Below are positions 27,553 to 35,554 of a stretch of DNA of 64,000 nucleotides, piece by piece. Source of the stretch: Patescibacteria group bacterium (GTDB lineage: Bacteria > Patescibacteriota > Microgenomatia > UBA1406 > GWC2-37-13); contig BPJC01000004.1 in assembly GCA_026004415.1 (NCBI GenBank), forward strand, positions 62,001 through 126,000. Direction: 5' to 3'. The position numbers and the translations under genes are program-made. How positions within the stretch are numbered: position 1 is the first letter of the stretch; every line of letters begins with the position of its first letter. The notes under the pieces are model-generated. The model saw nothing but the letters and a program-made list of their open reading frames with translations. It was not told the origin of the DNA and searched no databases.

Positions 27553-29628
27553 TTAAAGTTTTTCAACTAAAGATAAATTAACTCTGCCTAGATCGTCAAT
27601 CTTAATGACCTTTACCCTCACATTATCGCCAACTTTTACAACCTCTGCTGGATCTTTTACAAATTTTTTGCTTAAGTTAGACACATGAATCATACCGTCT
27701 TTTCCAGGAAACAGGTTGACTATAGCTCCAAAAGGAAGCAATCTGACTACTTGTCCATCGTAGACATCTCCAACCTGCACTTCTTTAATCATATTATTTA
27801 TATACTCTGACGCAAGATTTACTGACTCTTTGTCTATGCCGCTTATGACTGCCCGACCTTGTTCATCAATATTAACCTCAGCTCCGGTTTTGGCAATAAT
27901 TGATTTTATGGTTTTACCACCTGGACCAATAACCTCGCCGATCTTATCCTCTGGTAGTTTTATAACAACAATTTTGGGAGCAAATGAAGAAATCTCAGTT
28001 CTCGGTGTTGAGATAACAGCTTGCATTTTTTCCAAAATAAACAATCTAGCTTGTTTTGCTTGCAGAAGAGCCTTTTGTAGCATCTCATCAGTCAAACCTT
28101 CATTTTTTACATCAAGCTGAACTGCAGTTATGCCTTCAGAAGAACCCGCAACCTTAAAGTCCATCTCGCCTGAAAAGTCTTCAAGTCCTATAATATCGGT
28201 CAAAATCCTATAATCATCATCGGATTTACTGAACAAACCCATAGCAATACCAGCCACCATTGATTTTATAGGAACACCAGCATCCATTAGAGCCAAGGTT
28301 GAACCACACACAGAAGCCATTGAGGTTGATCCATTTGAAGATAACACCTCTGAAACAACTCGTATAGCATATGGAAATTCTTTCTCTGAAGGCAAAACAG
28401 GAATCAAAGCCTTTTCTGCCAATGCTCCATGACCTATCTCCCTTCTAGAAGGAGAACCAAGCCTTCCAACCTCTCCAACTGAGTATGGAGGCATATAATA
28501 ATGGTGCATATATCTTTTAATCTCTTGACCTTCAGAGCTTTCTATAAGCTGTTCAAGTCCTGGAGCGCCTAATGTAGCAACAGATAAAACCTGAGTATTT
28601 CCCCTTTGGAATAAACCAGATCCGTGTGTTCTTGGAAGAATAGAAACATCTACTTGAATCGGTCTAATCTCATCAAAATTTCTGCCATCAACTCTTTTGT
28701 TATCATCTAAAACAGACTTTCTAACAAACTCCTTCTCCAGTTTGAAGATAACAGATTCAATATCTTCTAAGTTTTGGTGTTCACTGGCGATTTTCTCTAT
28801 TAACCTTTGTTTTTCAGACAAGTACTTTTCATTATTAGATAAACGAAGAGTTACAAGTTGACCCACCTCGTTTAAATATTTATTTTTAAGTTCGTCGCCA
28901 ACTTCACTAGTCTTATCGTCAAACTTCATTTTTTCACTGCCAAACTCTTTTGCAAAAGTTCTTAATTGTTGAATAAGACTTTGGTTATACTCTTTAGCAG
29001 ATAACACAGCCTTAACAAAAACATCCTCAGGAACCTCTTTTGCCATTGACTCTATCATCACTACTTTTTTATCATTACTAGCTGTAAATAAATCTAGGTT
29101 TGAAAACTCTTTCTCATCTTCAGTAGGATTGTTTATAAACTGTGGGTTTTCACTTTCAATATAAGCTACCTCCGAACCAACTATTGGACCTGAAAAAGGC
29201 ACCTTTGAGATCATCAGACCTGCTGAAACAGCTAGCAAAGAAAGAAAATCTAAAGAATGAGATCCATCAACAGATAGCTCGGTTATAATAATCTGAGTTT
29301 CATAGTTAAAGTTTTTAGGAAAAAAAGGTCTAATTGACCTATCAACCAATCGCGATCTTAAAACAACCTCATCGCTTGGTTTACCTTCTCTTTTAATCCA
29401 TCTTGACCCTTTAATTCTGCCACCTGCGTACAGTTTTTCAACATACTCAACCTGTAATGGAACAAAATCTATACCTTCTCTTTGAGGACCCACAACAATA
29501 GTAACTAACAGACAGTTACCACCTTGTTTGGCCAAAATTGCAGAATCAGCAGATGGAGCAAGTCTTCCAACCTCTAAAACGACATCTGTAGGTTTGGTTT
29601 TTATTGTATATTCTTTAACTGTTTTCAT
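27553..29628 (-). CDS. pnp: Polyribonucleotide nucleotidyltransferase (PNPase)
   Basis: 3'-5' phosphorolytic exoribonuclease. 691 aa: two RNase PH domains (residues about 5-230 and 310-545; RGNTQVLSVATLGAPG in the second), a KH domain with IGEVIGPGGKTIKSI near 565 and an S1 domain VGDVYDGQVVRLLPFGAIVN near 625. Full length. Ten bases downstream of rpsO, the classic rpsO-pnp pair. The 88-bp gap to ftsK on the other side contains no recognised element. Confidence 0.95.
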   Translation of the reverse strand: MKTVKEYTIKTKPTDVVLEVGRLAPSADSAILAKQGGNCLLVTIVVGPQREGIDFVPLQVEYVEKLYAGGRIKGSRWIKREGKPSDEVVLRSRLVDRSIRPFFPKNFNYETQIIITELSVDGSHSLDFLSLLAVSAGLMISKVPFSGPIVGSEVAYIESENPQFINNPTEDEKEFSNLDLFTASNDKKVVMIESMAKEVPEDVFVKAVLSAKEYNQSLIQQLRTFAKEFGSEKMKFDDKTSEVGDELKNKYLNEVGQLVTLRLSNNEKYLSEKQRLIEKIASEHQNLEDIESVIFKLEKEFVRKSVLDDNKRVDGRNFDEIRPIQVDVSILPRTHGSGLFQRGNTQVLSVATLGAPGLEQLIESSEGQEIKRYMHHYYMPPYSVGEVGRLGSPSRREIGHGALAEKALIPVLPSEKEFPYAIRVVSEVLSSNGSTSMASVCGSTLALMDAGVPIKSMVAGIAMGLFSKSDDDYRILTDIIGLEDFSGEMDFKVAGSSEGITAVQLDVKNEGLTDEMLQKALLQAKQARLFILEKMQAVISTPRTEISSFAPKIVVIKLPEDKIGEVIGPGGKTIKSIIAKTGAEVNIDEQGRAVISGIDKESVNLASEYINNMIKEVQVGDVYDGQVVRLLPFGAIVNLFPGKDGMIHVSNLSKKFVKDPAEVVKVGDNVRVKVIKIDDLGRVNLSLVEKL

Positions 29629-29638
29629 AATTAATTAA

Positions 29639-30013
29639 TTACTTTTTCAAACCTAATCTGGAGATAAGTTTTGAATACCTTTCCTCATCAAACTGTTTTA
29701 AATAATGCAAAAGTCTTCTTCTTTTAGAAACAACCTTAAGCAAACCTCTTCTGGAGTGGTTATCTTTTTTATTGCTTTCCAGATGCTGAACAAGGTTTTC
29801 AATCTTTTTAGTCAACAAAGCAATCTGAACCTCAGGAGAACCAGTATCACCTTTATGAATAGCAAACATATCTATAATTTCCTGCTTATTATCTGGAAGT
29901 TTTACAACTCCTTTTCCATTAGTTTTGCTTTTGTTTGGTTTTTGAGTTTTTTCAGATTTTATTCCTGCAGTTTTTTCTGCTGTTTTTTTTGTTTTAGATT
30001 CTTCTTTTACCAT
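29639..30013 (-). CDS. rpsO: 30S ribosomal protein S15 with lysine-rich N-terminal extension
   Basis: 124 aa; the S15 core begins at about residue 40 ([20 protein letters not shown]) and contains [21 protein letters not shown] and [10 protein letters not shown]. The first 35-40 residues are almost entirely K, E, T, S and N, with no counterpart in the 89-residue E. coli protein; likely disordered and rRNA-binding. A -10 box lies 11 nt upstream. Forms rpsO-pnp. Confidence 0.93.
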   Translation of the reverse strand: MVKEESKTKKTAEKTAGIKSEKTQKPNKSKTNGKGVVKLPDNKQEIIDMFAIHKGDTGSPEVQIALLTKKIENLVQHLESNKKDNHSRRGLLKVVSKRRRLLHYLKQFDEERYSKLISRLGLKK

Positions 30014-30024
30014 AATAGTAAAGT

Positions 30025-30030
30025 ATTATA
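30025..30030 (-). promoter_or_regulatory. Predicted -10 element of rpsO-pnp
   Basis: TATAAT on the minus strand with an 11-nt gap to the rpsO ATG: room for only a 4-5 nt leader, too short for the structured autoregulatory leader of E. coli rpsO. Confidence 0.45.
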
Positions 30031-30063
30031 CATTAAAGAAACTAATAATACAAGATTTTAAAA

Positions 30064-30101
30064 TTTTACATTGCTTTTATTTTTTTAAAAACAATGTAAA
30101 A
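30064..30101 (-). terminator. Possible terminator hairpin at the end of the 30085-33084 gene
   Basis: Perfect 10-bp inverted repeat (TTTTACATTG at 30064-30073 against CAATGTAAAA at 30092-30101) overlapping the stop codon at 30085. AT-rich and followed by only four T on the minus strand, so a weak candidate; it would insulate rpsO from upstream transcription. Confidence 0.35.
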
Positions 30102-33084
30102 AAATGTCAAAACAAGTATGCCAAAACCCAAAAACTGCAAGTACTGAGGCCAAAAAAACAATTATAATTTGTATCGGTTTTTCATTTTCCGTTTCTTCAA
30201 TAAGCACTTTGTCAATTTCCCATCCATTTGCCCAATTATTTACCAAAACATGCTCCTTTATCTCTTTGCCGAAAATAAAAGGAAAATAAATATCAATCCA
30301 ATTTTTTATTTCTAATTTTGAATTTTTAATTTGAAAAGCCTTCCAACCGGAGTGATAGGATTGGGAGAGGTAAATAATTAAGTTATCTTGGGTTTTCAAA
30401 TTTTTTGGGAGTTTGACTTCGTACAAAAAATAGCTGTGTTTTTTAGTTTCGAAAGAATAAAGATCTTGTTTAGAAGATTTTGTATTTTCTGGATTAAAAT
30501 CTTTTTTTATAAATTTTAGAGATTTTAAATACCAGTAAGGTACTTGATAAATTTCTACGCTTTTTAAAATATTTTCAACTTTTTCCTTACCTTCAGAGAT
30601 ATTATCAAAAAAAATTTCATAATTTAATTCATAACTACCTCTCCGTGGTATTATAAAATAGTAAGTTTTTTCTTTTCCATCATTTTCCAAATAAGTTTCA
30701 AGGTCACTTTTTTTTGTTGTTTTATTAATAAAATTCACTAAAAAGCCTCTTATATTATCATTTTTAACCTTAACTTTAACTAAATAACCATTTCTTAATA
30801 ACATATTCGAGGTTACAACTTTAATACAGTTGTGGGAATTGATTGATGTTAAAACAAATTCATTATTTGATTTATTTAATTTAGCTAAACCTTCAGAGTT
30901 TTTATTACAAGCATTATTTTCTTGATTAATAAATTGTGGGTCATTTTTACTATCATAAATAAGAGTTTTTTCTTTTGGAATTTTGATTTTTAATTGTTTA
31001 TTTTCAATTAACAAATCTATATCAAAATCTAATGCTTTTTCTTGTTTTAGGATTTTAAATTCATAATTGTTTCTTTTTTCGACCAGTTTATATTGATGGT
31101 TATTTTTAGGAACATTGGCTAAAAAGTAAAGATAATTGCTGTCTTCTATTATTTTGTGTTCAAAATCTGAAGGCAATTTTCCGCTGAATAAGCTTCTAAA
31201 TGGATAATACACATTTGGTTCTTGATTTTTTGAAGTTAAATAATCTCCAAAATCTAAATAAGCTTGGTCTAAATTATTATAATTGTATTCGGGGTGGATA
31301 TTGAGTAAATTTGTCTTTATCTCAATAAAATTTTTTAAATCTTTACCAGTTAATTTGAAAACTTTAATATTGTTAAATTGAAAAATTTTTTTTACCAAAC
31401 CAGTTTTTTTAATTAGATCCTCATAAACTTCATAATCAATTTTCTTGCCAGCATTGTTTAAAATATTTTTATCTAAATAAATCCAAGAGATATCATATTT
31501 TTCTAAAACTTTTCTCAAAAGAAAAGAATTATTACTAAATATTGCTTGTTCTAATTCCCAGTAAAAATTTTCGTTTTGTTTACCCCAAGGAGTAAAAGCT
31601 AAATCAGTTATTGGTTGCGGTATTCCATACCAAATGAAGCCAGAATTTATTGTTCCCCATTTAGGTTGTACCCAAGCCCAGTACCAAGGAATAGGCAGTA
31701 TTGCTATTCTTTGATTTTTGTCTTGTTTTTGGAAAAAATCAAAGACTTGGAAATATTCATCAGGGATTTTAACTGCTAGATCTTCATAAAATAAATGACC
31801 TTTAAAAGCAGGAAGAGAATGGAAAATAATGATAATAAAAAAAATTATCGCCAAAATTTTTTTTATTTTATCATTTTTAAGATATTCAAAAAGATAGAAA
31901 ATTCCTAAACCAATCATTATTGAGTATGACAAAGCATAAATGATAGAAAATTTTGTAAATGTAAAGCGAAAGATTGTTGCAAATAAAGGAATATATTTTC
32001 TAGCTAATTCGGTAATTAAGCTAAATATTGGAACATCAGTTGCTAGCATAGTTAAAGAAAAGAAATACAAAACCACAAATGGTAAGTATTTTTTGTTTTT
32101 ATTTTTTAGAGTATTAAAAATCCCAAATAATGCTAAAAAGAAAAAAACAAAACAAGTGGCTTTATAAAAAGGACTATCAATATGTTTTCTCCAATCAATC
32201 ATCATAAAGTCAACATAACCTTTTTTTGTGTTTCAAATACTTAAAATCAATTGTTAGGCTCTTCATATAAATAATATCGGCAAGATTGGCATATTTTTTA
32301 TTGCGGTAAAAGATGTCATTACTTGCCATTTGATAGTTTTTGGCATTAGCAACAGTTTTTGAATAAGTCAAAAATGAATAGGTTGTTGGTAAAAGCCAAA
32401 ATGCATTAACAATCAAAATTGTTAAAAATGCAACTAAAGTATTTTTTAAATCTTTTGGCTTTAAAAAAATATTTGTTAATAAAAAAACAGAAACCCCTAA
32501 AAGATATACCGCAAATAATGTGGGTATGTGAGCTTGAGAGGTAGTTAAAAGTAAAATTAGAGCAAAGATAATCAATCCTTTTTTTCTTTTTTTTGAAGAA
32601 AATTTAATAATGATAAAAAAAGCCACGGTAAAGCACTAAAATGAATTACAAATGGTTCAAAAGGTAGAAAAAATTGCTGAATAATATAAAAGTTTAAGAG
32701 ATAAAATAGTGCGCTTAAAATACTGATAAATTTATTTTTTATAATTTTTTTAAGTAATAAATATTGACCCAATCCTCCTAAAAAATATAAAGAAAATACA
32801 AAAAACCAACGGACAAATGAGATAGGAAAAAACAAAGAAATAAAAAATCTATATAAATCATGAATTAAATTAGCGGCGTGTGAAAAATTATCCAAAGCAC
32901 CAAGTCCTCGATAATGTTGCCAAGAAGAAAATAATGTTCTTGTAATATTTTCCTTAAAATTAAATTCAGGGAAAAGATTATCCCAGCCAATAAGATATGT
33001 TTCAGATTTATAATTAATAAAAAATAATATTCCTGATGAAAGTAAAATTAAAGAGAGGAAAAAAATTTTTTTTAATAGACTCAT
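30085..33084 (-). CDS. Very large polytopic membrane protein (YfhO/AftD-like GT-C candidate), two frameshifts
   Basis: Three frame segments join to about 1000 aa. Residues 1-550 or so hold more than ten membrane helices; after the first comes an external loop LIGWDNLFPEFNFKENI, reminiscent of the N-terminus of arabinofuranosyltransferase-like and YfhO-like GT-C proteins. The C-terminal half is a long soluble, beta-rich looking region ending with one more membrane helix. Breaks: the A8-G-A7 stretch at 32579-32594 (one base missing) and an A7 at 32221-32227 (one base too many); correction gives KKRKKGLIIFALILLL and KHKKGYVDFMMIDW. Follows a family-2 glycosyltransferase by 11 bp. Likely adds sugars to a surface polymer; substrate unknown. 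Confidence 0.65.
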
Positions 33085-33095
33085 ATATCTTTATT

Positions 33096-34010
33096 TTAGC
33101 GGAAAGCAAAATGAAATTTTGAGAGAAAATATTCAAAAGAAAGTTTTTTAATTAATAATTTTTTTAGTAAAGGCATTTTAAAACGCCAGAATTCATAGAG
33201 AGAAATTATTAAAAAATTTGGCAAAAAAGAAACAATTAAAATTTGAACAATATTAATAAAAATACCTCTAATTGATGGTTTATAATTCCAATACAGAATT
33301 GCTTTAATTCTAGATTTAAAAGTGAGATAAAATGTTTTTTTTGGATTTTTTAAAGAATTTGAATCGTAATGAATGCGGTATTTATATAGAATTTCCTTAG
33401 TATTGGCAAATTTACCTTTTGATAGAAGTTTGAAAAAAAGATATGCATCTTCAGCAGTAGTATGATTTTGATAAGAAAACTTTTTAAAAATTTTGGCATA
33501 GGTCAAAATAGTTGCATGTTGAATAGGCATAATTTCTATCATTTTTTTATAAATTGTTTGATGATCACAAGGGAAAAATTTTTTAGCTATAGATTTACCT
33601 TTTGTGTTAATTATTTCCACTTGTGTTCCAACTAAAATAACATCTTTATGTTTATTAAGATATTTAATTTGTTTTTCTAATCTTTGAGGATGAGAGATAT
33701 CATCTGCGTCCATTCGCGCAATATAGTATCCTCTTGCTTTTTTTAAACCTAGATTTAATGCAGAAGCTAGTCCCTTATGTTTTGGTAAGCGAAAAATTTT
33801 GATTCTCTTATCTTTTTGACTATATTTTTTTAATATCTGCCAACTTTTATCTTTTGAACGATCATCAATAGCGATTAATTCCCAGTTTTTATATGTTTGT
33901 TTTCTAATACTTTCAATTGCTTCCACTAAGAAATTGCCTGCATTATAAACAGGCATAATTACAGAAACTAAAGGATTATTTCCCCTCTTCTTTGAATTAT
34001 TGCTTTTCAT
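33096..34010 (-). CDS. Family 2 glycosyltransferase
   Basis: 304 aa. GT-A fold: PLVSVIMPVYNAGNFLVEAI at the N-terminus, IAIDDRSKD near residue 47 and ARMDADDISHP near 95 (DxD metal site), with GTQVE near 125; a hydrophobic C-terminal segment (about 240-270) may touch the membrane. Start ATG at 34010 is chosen because GTAGAGGAAAA sits directly before it, one of the few clear ribosome binding sites here; an in-frame ATG seven codons upstream lies inside a hairpin (34022-34042). Pairs with the large membrane protein downstream. Confidence 0.85.
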   Translation of the reverse strand: MKSNNSKKRGNNPLVSVIMPVYNAGNFLVEAIESIRKQTYKNWELIAIDDRSKDKSWQILKKYSQKDKRIKIFRLPKHKGLASALNLGLKKARGYYIARMDADDISHPQRLEKQIKYLNKHKDVILVGTQVEIINTKGKSIAKKFFPCDHQTIYKKMIEIMPIQHATILTYAKIFKKFSYQNHTTAEDAYLFFKLLSKGKFANTKEILYKYRIHYDSNSLKNPKKTFYLTFKSRIKAILYWNYKPSIRGIFINIVQILIVSFLPNFLIISLYEFWRFKMPLLKKLLIKKLSFEYFLSKFHFAFR

Positions 34011-34021
34011 TTTTCCTCTAC

Positions 34022-34042
34022 CAACAACCATTTTAGTTGTTG
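34022..34042 (-). promoter_or_regulatory. Hairpin just upstream of the glycosyltransferase start
   Basis: Perfect 7-bp stem CAACAAC/GTTGTTG (34022-34028 with 34036-34042), 7-nt loop. On the minus strand it ends about 11 nt before the start codon, immediately before the ribosome binding site, and includes an alternative ATG. Could tune translation or mark an RNA end. Confidence 0.4.
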
Positions 34043-34083
34043 ATATAGGAAAAATGAGGCCTTTTCGGATTTTTATTTATTAT

Positions 34084-34155
34084 CTGGCGTAAAGCCAGGG
34101 TCCACTTCATTGTGGACCAATCCTAGGCTGTATTCTCCCTTTTGATCGGGAGAAT
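34084..34155 (-). terminator. Row of three perfect hairpins downstream of the secreted-protein gene
   Basis: ATTCTCCC/GGGAGAAT (34132-34139 with 34148-34155), GGTCCAC/GTGGACC (34099-34105 with 34112-34118) and CTGGC/GCCAG (34084-34088 with 34094-34098), separated by only 0-13 nt. On the minus strand they lie 40-110 bp after the stop codon of the 34195-34749 gene. They could be terminators, although the sequence after them is A-rich rather than a T tract, or a structured RNA end or element terminus. Confidence 0.45.
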
Positions 34156-34194
34156 TACAGTCAGGGCCTCTATTAACATGTTAAGGATCAGGTT

Positions 34195-34749
34195 TCAGGG
34201 CCGTTGAACAATGTAGGCATGACCGTTGCTTCGACTGGGTGTTTTATAAACCCATTCAAACACACTTCCTGTCTCGATACGGCCGTTGCCGGATGGCACG
34301 AGACGACCGTCCACGCGAATGGGGTTCCCTGCAACGCTGTCGAACAGTAATGTGACTGGGCTTGGAAATTCAGTTCTACAATACGCTGTATTGACCCAGA
34401 TGGCACTAGACAAAGAATCATCCATGTACCCTCTGAGTTGGACTGGATCCCAAGCCAGCGAATGCGTTGCTACGCCGTCTGTCAGCTGGGTGACTCCCAA
34501 CTGACAGAAAGCTTCAATTGGTTTAATGACGGCCGTCGCTGCGGTCGTGGGCTCGACCGTCGCCGTGGCCGTCGCTGTTGGTGTGTCCGTCGGCGTGTCA
34601 GTGGATGTGTCCGTCGGCGTGTCAGTGGGTGTGGCCGTGGGTGCCGCCGTCGGTGCAGGTATGGCTGGCGCTGGTCGTAGCCAGCCCGGCCAGAGGAAGG
34701 CTCCAACGGCCAACACGACCACTAAAACTGTCAGAAGCAGTCGAATCAT
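34195..34749 (-). CDS. Exported Thr/Pro-rich linker protein of foreign composition
   Basis: 184 aa, no family recognised. An N-terminal hydrophobic helix (about residues 3-22) acts as anchor or uncleaved signal, then a T/P/D/A repeat linker (TPTDTPTDTSTDTPTDTPTA, about 38-72), then a globular domain of about 100 residues with two cysteines (FCQLG and YCRTEF) that could pair outside the cell. The coding sequence is roughly half or more G+C in a genome of about one third, and has a strong AAGGAGGTGG site 5 nt before the ATG, unlike the surrounding genes. Second gene after the zinc-ribbon gene (19 bp). Such Thr/Pro stalks are common in Chloroflexi surface proteins; origin by transfer is inference. 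Confidence 0.7.
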   Translation of the reverse strand: MIRLLLTVLVVVLAVGAFLWPGWLRPAPAIPAPTAAPTATPTDTPTDTSTDTPTDTPTATATATVEPTTAATAVIKPIEAFCQLGVTQLTDGVATHSLAWDPVQLRGYMDDSLSSAIWVNTAYCRTEFPSPVTLLFDSVAGNPIRVDGRLVPSGNGRIETGSVFEWVYKTPSRSNGHAYIVQRP

Positions 34750-34768
34750 GTTCCACCTCCTTTTTACT

Positions 34769-34930
34769 CTACCACCACTTGTCCATGAACTTCTTTATCC
34801 GTTGGTGAAAAGATTCCTGAGTCTGATGCGGATATTGGCGTTTCCGCGATGTTAGCTTTGCTCCACATCTACATTTTTCTGCTTCCTTCTTCACAAATTT
34901 GCCACATTTTGGGCACTTCGGTGTTGCCAT
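34769..34930 (-). CDS. Small zinc-ribbon protein
   Basis: 53 aa. Two knuckles, CPKCG at residues 6-10 and CRCGAKL at 21-27, give a four-cysteine zinc ribbon; the remainder is basic with aromatic residues, ending DKWW. Preceded by a perfect CAAGGAGGTGAATC ribosome binding site directly before the ATG. Function unknown; could bind nucleic acid or the structured RNA transcribed from the same strand just upstream. First gene of a two-gene unit with the exported protein. Composition is GC-richer than the flanking genome. Confidence 0.72.
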   Translation of the reverse strand: MATPKCPKCGKFVKKEAEKCRCGAKLTSRKRQYPHQTQESFHQRIKKFMDKWW

Positions 34931-34932
34931 GA

Positions 34933-35226
34933 TTCACCTCCTTGTTAGAATTTGTTGATAGGGCATTCGCCCACTCTGAGGAGAAAGAGCGTCTTGGAAC
35001 TTGGAACGTGGAACGTAAAATTTATTTTTTTGGGAATGTTTGCGAATTAGACTGTATAAGATTTTTGCTAATTTGTTTATCTCTTTCATCATTTCTTGAT
35101 AAAACTTTTTTTCTATAAGCTTAAACTGTTCTTTAATCATATCATGTTCTAAGTTCTAAGTTCCACGTTCTATATTTTTCTCCCCAAGGTGGGCGAGCCC
35201 TATCCGGATTACTTCAAGGAGGTGAA
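34933..35226. repeat. Imperfect inverted repeat, arms of about 80 bp
   Basis: Left arm about 34933-35020 and right arm about 35146-35226. Matching blocks in inverted order: TTCACCTCCTTG (34933-34944) with CAAGGAGGTGAA (35215-35226), GATAGGGC and CGCCCAC with GTGGGCG and GCCCTATC, and tandem GGAACTT/GGAACGT units (34994-35015) with GTTCTAAGTTCTAAGTTCC (35146-35164). The arms enclose the four-helix-bundle remnant, and the left arm contains the ribosome binding site of the zinc-ribbon gene. Confidence 0.7.
34934..35140 (-). pseudogene. C-terminal remnant of a four-helix-bundle (S23/Avd-like) protein
   Basis: Open frame of 68 codons. Its first 38 residues (KLIEKKFYQEMMKEINKLAK, ILYSLIRKHSQK) resemble the last helix of the S23-type four-helix-bundle proteins found as inserts in rRNA genes and scattered through CPR genomes; the usual protein is about 115-120 aa, so the first three helices are missing. 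The frame then reads through the GGAAC-type repeat and is probably not functional. It lies between the arms of an inverted repeat. Confidence 0.5.
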
Positions 35227-35231
35227 CCAAT

Positions 35232-35453
35232 TTTTTCGAACCACGCCGTTGCCACGCAACGACCGTTTATAGTTGACCCGTAACCTGACCCCGTTGGGAT
35301 TTTCTCCTGATAACCTTCTCTCCAACGCAAGCAAATTGCGTTGGTTAGGTTTCCGGACTAAATCCCTTTTTAAAGGTGCCCCGGTCTAAATTACCGGGAA
35401 GCAATTTTCCCGGCCTTTAAACCGGACAACCATCTGCCTCTGCAGATAATATG
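35232..35453 (-). ncRNA. Predicted structured RNA of unknown class
   Basis: About 220 nt without a coding frame but dense in nested perfect stems. Outer stem TTTAAACCGG/CCGGTCTAAA (35416-35425, 35381-35390) encloses TTCCCGG/CCGGGAA (35407-35413, 35394-35400). A second domain nests AAATCCC/GGGATTT (35360-35366, 35296-35302), AGGTT/AACCT (35347-35351, 35312-35316) and TTGCGTTGG/CCAACGCAA (35336-35344, 35322-35330). Also ATCTGC/GCAGAT (35432-35447) and CGTTGC/GCAACG (35247-35261). The first stem begins a few bases after the start point predicted from a minus-strand promoter. No match to RNase P, tmRNA, SRP, 6S or riboswitch cores I know. With 34931-35231 and 35454-35554 this fills the largest gene-free gap of the window. 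Confidence 0.55.
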
Positions 35454-35459
35454 ACTTAT

Positions 35460-35487
35460 AGTATATCATATAATAATAATTAGTCAA
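35460..35487 (-). promoter_or_regulatory. Promoter reading into the structured RNA
   Basis: Minus strand TTGACT (35482-35487), 16-bp spacer, TATACT (35460-35465). The predicted start, about 35453, is just ahead of the first stem at 35447. The remaining 35488-35554 up to the pyrG stop is AT-rich and shows nothing else. Confidence 0.55.
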
Positions 35488-35554
35488 GTTTATAAAATCC
35501 TTATAGTTTTATAAATGTATTTCTGTAAATTGAGATTTATAAAAAAATTAGGAA

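Noticed and set aside
34160-34195. TPP-riboswitch-like CCTGATC words
   Set aside because: Only isolated short words, in the wrong order and downstream of a gene.
34286-34855. Several long open frames on both strands in the GC-rich stretch, including Val/Gly- and Arg-rich readings
   Set aside because: They are shadows of the Thr/Pro-coding repeat in other frames: low-complexity composition, no ribosome binding sites, whereas the minus-strand genes at 34195-34749 and 34769-34930 each have a strong one.
34934-35226. Diversity-generating retroelement suggested by an Avd-like remnant and repeats
   Set aside because: No reverse transcriptase, template/variable repeat pair or adenine-biased differences are present.
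35232-35453. RNase P RNA, tmRNA, SRP RNA, 6S RNA or a known riboswitch
   Set aside because: None of the universal core sequences of these RNAs could be found on either strand. The short 23S-like AACTATAAACGGTC is not accompanied by other 23S sequence.
34084-35470. IS200/IS605-type element or its non-autonomous derivative, because of hairpins at both sides
   Set aside because: No TnpA or TnpB, no matching end hairpins at the two sides and no recognisable target motif; kept only as an open possibility in the island finding.
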